Shown here: in pieces, positions 9,009 through 11,256 of the stretch
Numbering within the stretch: position 1 is the stretch's first letter
Layout: each line of letters opens with the position of its first letter
Origin: Legionellaceae bacterium
Lineage (GTDB): Bacteria > Pseudomonadota > Gammaproteobacteria > Legionellales > Legionellaceae
Assembly: GCA_947470005.1 (NCBI GenBank)
Contig: CANISA010000025.1
Coordinates: forward strand, 1-11,256
Direction: 5' to 3'
DNA: 11,256 nt
Notes under the pieces: generated by a model
The model's database searches: none
What the model saw: only the letters and a program-made list of their open reading frames with translations
What the model was told of the DNA's origin: nothing
Made by a program: the position numbers and the translations under genes

Positions 9009-9080
9009 GGGTATTTAAATGCATCATGTTTTGTCATACTATTTCGCATCTTAACACAAATCAGAAGGAAGGCAGATACG
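9009..9080. promoter_or_regulatory. Divergent ftsK / trxB intergenic region
   Basis: These 72 bp separate the two divergent starts and must carry both promoters unless they lie inside the genes. It is AT-rich. I see TTGTCA at 9031-9036 on the plus strand but no good -10 box at 16-18 bp from it, and no clear minus-strand pair. AAGGAAGG at 9065-9072 is the trxB ribosome binding site, 8 nt before ATG 9081. Confidence 0.5.
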
Positions 9081-10034
9081 ATGCAAGCACACAATCATCA
9101 CCGCTTGATTATTCTCGGATCGGGCCCAGCCGGCTACACAGCGGCTGTTTACGCAGCGCGAGCCAATTTAAACCCCGTCTTAATAACAGGCATGCAAGCT
9201 GGAGGACAATTAACCACCACCACCGACGTGGATAACTGGCCCGGCGATGTCGAAGGACTACAAGGGCCGGCACTCATGGACCGAATGAAAGAACACGCAG
9301 AACGCTTTGAGACGAACATTATTTTCGATCATATTGTCCGTGCGGACCTACAACAACGCCCATTCGTGCTACAAGGTGACTCCGAATCCTATACGTGTGA
9401 TGCACTCATCATTGCGACCGGCGCGTCTGCACGCTACCTAGGTCTGCCGTCTGAGACCAAATATCAAGGCCGAGGTGTCTCTGCTTGCGCCACGTGCGAT
9501 GGCTTTTTTTATCGAAACAAAGCCGTTTGTGTCATCGGAGGAGGAAACACCGCTGTCGAAGAAGCCTTGTATTTATCCAACATTGCCGCATCAGTCACGT
9601 TGGTTCATCGACGAGATACCCTGCGCAGTGAAAAAATTCTGCAAGATAAACTATTCGAAAAAGCCAAAAACGGCAACATTCGTATCTTATGGCACCATGC
9701 ATTAGATGAAGTCCTAGGCAATGATGTAAAAGTCTCTGGCGCACGTTTACGTAACGTCAACACAGGCGAATGCCAAGACCTGACCGTCGACGGCGTCTTC
9801 ATCGCCATCGGCCACACACCCAACACCGAGCTGTTCAAAGACCAACTGGACATGCCCAATGGCTATTTGACCATTCGCTCAGGCCTCGAGGGCATGGCAA
9901 CTGAAACCAATATCCCCGGTGTCTTTGCGTGTGGCGATGTCGCGGATCACGTGTATCGGCAAGCGGTGACGTCCGCTGGGTTTGGTTGCATGGCGGCGTT
10001 GGATGCGGAAAAATATTTAGACACGTTGAGTTAA
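9081..10034 (+). CDS. trxB: Thioredoxin reductase (NADPH)
   Basis: TrxB passes electrons from NADPH through FAD and a redox disulfide to thioredoxin in the cytoplasm. The 317-residue product matches the usual low-molecular-weight bacterial type (E. coli about 321). The FAD dinucleotide-binding motif GSGPAG is at 13-18. The redox-active CATC is at 136-139 followed by D140. The NADPH-binding GGGNTA is at 153-158 and the HRRD that selects NADPH is at 176-179. The C-terminal FAD motif ACGDVAD is near 283-289. The frame extends upstream to an ATG at 8985, but ATG 9081 is right: it has AAGGAAGG 8 nt before it, and family homology begins just after it. The earlier start would overlap ftsK. No intrinsic terminator is evident downstream. 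Confidence 0.97.
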   Translation: MQAHNHHRLIILGSGPAGYTAAVYAARANLNPVLITGMQAGGQLTTTTDVDNWPGDVEGLQGPALMDRMKEHAERFETNIIFDHIVRADLQQRPFVLQGDSESYTCDALIIATGASARYLGLPSETKYQGRGVSACATCDGFFYRNKAVCVIGGGNTAVEEALYLSNIAASVTLVHRRDTLRSEKILQDKLFEKAKNGNIRILWHHALDEVLGNDVKVSGARLRNVNTGECQDLTVDGVFIAIGHTPNTELFKDQLDMPNGYLTIRSGLEGMATETNIPGVFACGDVADHVYRQAVTSAGFGCMAALDAEKYLDTLS

Positions 10035-10087
10035 CCATACAAAATAACAGACGCTCATTTTTTGCTACTGTTAAGTGATTGAAGGGT

Positions 10088-10155
10088 CCAGGCCTGAGGG
10101 ATCGACACTTATTTTTTAGCCGTCATTGCGAACGCGAGTGAAGCAACCCAGGCCT
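10088..10155. repeat. REP-like GTCATTGCG element between CCAGGCCT direct repeats
   Basis: GTCATTGCGAACGCGAGTGA begins at 10122 and runs on into AGCAACCCAGG. It closely follows the widespread short intergenic repeat of the form GTCATTGCGAGCGAAGCGAAGCAATCC known from many bacterial genomes, with TTGC/GCAA ends. It is flanked by two copies of CCAGGCCT (10088-10095 and 10148-10155), 60 bp apart. They may be a target duplication or part of a larger repeat unit; because the 8-mer contains the palindrome AGGCCT it also reads as an inverted pair. Confidence 0.55.
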
Positions 10156-10174
10156 TTTGGAGTCTGATTATTCC

Positions 10175-10244
10175 TGAATTTTGCACGCGAATTGAACAAA
10201 AATTAGTCCACTCAAGGCCATGCTCACAACATCTGCAAAATTCA
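10175..10244. repeat. 11-bp perfect inverted repeat with 48-nt loop
   Basis: TGAATTTTGCA (10175-10185) and its exact complement TGCAAAATTCA (10234-10244) enclose 48 bp. The ends are not flanked by an obvious target duplication. The unit could be a very small transposon relic, an outward-facing pair of element ends, or a structured RNA belonging to the IS110 left end just downstream. Confidence 0.5.
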
Positions 10245-10346
10245 AACCCCCTGGGTTAATAGTATGGACCCTACCACTTTTAAAAGGCTTCTATGTGAGC
10301 CAGAATGAAAATGTGAAGTTCATTCAAAAAAAATGGAGGATCCATA

Positions 10347-10415
10347 GTGAGTAATATTAAAGTATTAGGTATTGATTTGGCCAGCGATTCCCGCTTAAAT
10401 CGTATGCCAGCCTAA
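10347..10415 (+). pseudogene. N-terminal remnant of an IS110-family transposase
   Basis: GTG 10347 is preceded by GGAGGA (10335-10340) at 6 nt and opens MSNIKVLGIDLA. This is the typical start of IS110-family DEDD transposases, and D10 in GIDLA would be the first catalytic Asp of the RuvC-like domain. After A12 (ending near 10382) the frame reads SDSRLNRMPA and stops at 10413-10415, with no resemblance to the expected KxxF continuation. Nothing further of the roughly 300-400 residue enzyme is seen downstream, so the element was cut off about 36 bp into the gene. The match rests on a short motif plus the ribosome binding site. Confidence 0.6.
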
Positions 10416-10565
10416 AAAACACAGGCATGTTTTAAATTTGATCAAATAAGATTTTGACATCCCTTAAACTTCCTTTTCAAACCAAAGAACATCATACCCT
10501 TCTCTATTAAAAGAGCACCTACAGGCAATAAAAACCAAGAACGAACGATTTTTATCCGCTCAAGA
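10416..10565. other. AT-rich junction between two element remnants
   Basis: 150 bp with no supported gene. It starts with a small AAAACA/TGTTTT hairpin (10416-10433, 6-nt loop). It also has an isolated TTGACA (10454-10459) without a matching -10 box. It probably represents debris from successive insertions and deletions. Confidence 0.4.
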
Positions 10566-11256
10566 TCAAGCAATTAACCACCCACTTCCAATCGGAGGTG
10601 GTCTAGAGCTTGGGTCACCAATAAAAGTATACAAATGATACCAGCTTTCCCAGATACCAATATCAATGCGATTCCGCACTTGGTCGATTAAAAAAGCAAG
10701 CATCATGAGCATGGTCATCACAGAGCATAAATTATTATAACCATGACCATAATTATGCTCAAAATTGTAACCCTGATTTTTAAGTGTATTGAATGTTTCA
10801 TTCTCGATTTTCCATCGAGCGTGCCCAGCACGCATGACTTCATAGACATTGTCTGATGTTAGAGATAGCTTGGTGACCCAACTAAAATGTTGCTTGCGTC
10901 CATCTTTTTTAGTTTCCCAATAATCCAGCACATTCACACGATAATCATAGTTGGCATCATTTAACGGCACACTTCACGGTGATCAGGGTGAACAAGCACT
11001 GCGCCTAACATGTGATGATAATATTCTATGCGGCCATTCCTATGGTGTTTTTCACAACAGCATTCGCAATGCACTTTTTCTGATGAGAACTGGCCTGTCC
11101 CATCCAATGAAAATATATAATGGCCATTCAAATAACGGTATGACTCTGATGCAGTCTTGCCAACTGTATTTTGAATTTTTAATCACTTTAAATTGTTCTT
11201 GAAGCAAGCTGTGCTTCACTATTTTATGCAAACCATCTGCTGATAAATGCCTCCTG
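10566..11256 (-). pseudogene. Degraded IS4-like DDE transposase, three fragments, runs off the window
   Basis: Three pieces of one transposase lie in order on the minus strand. The N-terminal piece (window edge to about 11148) reads HLSADGLHKIVKHSLLQEQF and on to WQDCI. The middle piece (about 11146-10970), in another frame, reads RYLNGHYIFSLDGTGQFSSE, followed by a Cys/His-rich HCECCCEKHH and LGAVLVHPD; its SLDGTG should hold the first catalytic Asp. The C-terminal piece (10970-10566), in a third register, has VLDYWE and then ARWKIENETFNTLKNQGYNF, an R-x3-E signature holding the catalytic Glu. The pieces are much shorter than the roughly 450 residues I expect for an intact copy. Sequence between the first two, and the stretch with the second Asp between the last two, appear deleted. 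A further loss after FLIDQVRNR is likely. The final 15 or so residues come from the palindrome. GTG 10970 is a valine codon, not a true start. It cannot make an active enzyme. Confidence 0.75.
10567..10612. repeat. Imperfect 46-bp palindrome (REP-like)
   Basis: Paired arms are CAAGC (10567-10571) with GCTTG (10608-10612), ACCACC (10577-10582) with GGTGGT (10597-10602), and TCC (10587-10589) with GGA (10594-10596). They are separated by a symmetric 5-nt internal loop and a 4-nt bulge. This layout is typical of REP hairpins. It supplies the last codons and stop of the transposase C-terminal fragment read on the minus strand. Confidence 0.5.

Larger units (their letters stand above)
10035..10346. 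other. Intergenic region with repeats, no convincing gene
   Basis: About 310 bp between trxB and the IS110 remnant. It contains the REP-like element, the pair of CCAGGCCT 8-mers and the 11-bp inverted repeat listed separately. Both strands are broken by stops. The longest readable piece is a 40-codon minus-strand stretch (10168-10290) without a good start. If the downstream remnant is a true IS110 element, the last 180 bp or so would be its left non-coding end. Confidence 0.5.

Noticed and set aside
8985..9080. Extended trxB start at ATG 8985
   Set aside because: The extra 32 residues overlap ftsK, lack family similarity, and the clear ribosome binding site points to ATG 9081.
10045..10073. 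TAACAG / CTGTTA inverted repeat as a trxB terminator
   Set aside because: The stem has only 6 AT-rich pairs with a 17-nt loop and no T-run after it; the T-run lies in the loop.
10168..10290. 40-codon minus-strand reading frame with a hydrophobic stretch (FADVVSMALSGLIFVQFA)
   Set aside because: It looks somewhat protein-like but has no ribosome binding site or full-length start and is built around the inverted repeat; possible gene debris, not supportable as a gene.
10454..10459. Perfect TTGACA hexamer
   Set aside because: No -10 box at 16-18 bp and no gene on the plus strand downstream.
1..11256. CRISPR array, tRNA or rRNA genes, toxin-antitoxin or restriction systems
   Set aside because: No regularly spaced repeats, cloverleaf-like sequence or recognisable defence proteins were seen on either strand.

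Overview
The window looks like a piece of a gammaproteobacterial chromosome. A divergent trxB / ftsK-lolA pair is the order I recall from Legionella and Coxiella. Together with an effector-like ORF carrying a CX5R phosphatase loop, this suggests Legionellales or a similar host-associated lineage. That placement is inference from gene content and order; no rRNA or other phylogenetic marker is present.

Layout. Bases 1-60 may hold the last 19 codons of an upstream gene. 121-2130 (+) encodes a 669-residue protein that I cannot name. It has a C-K-D-A-I-D-R loop matching the CX5R active site of cysteine-dependent phosphatases and a hydrophobic segment near its C terminus. It converges on a tightly packed minus-strand cluster, ftsK-lolA-yhdP (9008 down to 2199), in which successive genes overlap by a few bases. 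The 68-bp convergent gap holds a perfect 14-bp palindrome. trxB (9081-10034, +) diverges from ftsK across only 72 bp.

The cluster is envelope housekeeping. FtsK is the septal DNA translocase, LolA the periplasmic lipoprotein carrier, and YhdP a giant AsmA-like protein linked to phospholipid transport to the outer membrane. TrxB reduces thioredoxin with NADPH and is functionally separate.

From 10035 to the end the window is a mobile-element graveyard. It holds a REP-like GTCATTGCG repeat between two copies of an 8-mer, an 11-bp inverted repeat around a 48-nt loop, and the first 12 codons of an IS110-type transposase that then runs into unrelated sequence. Next come a second REP-like palindrome and an IS4-like DDE transposase on the minus strand, broken into at least three frame-shifted pieces by apparent internal deletions. 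I saw no tRNA, rRNA, CRISPR array or obvious intact defence system. The most interesting item is the CX5R protein.
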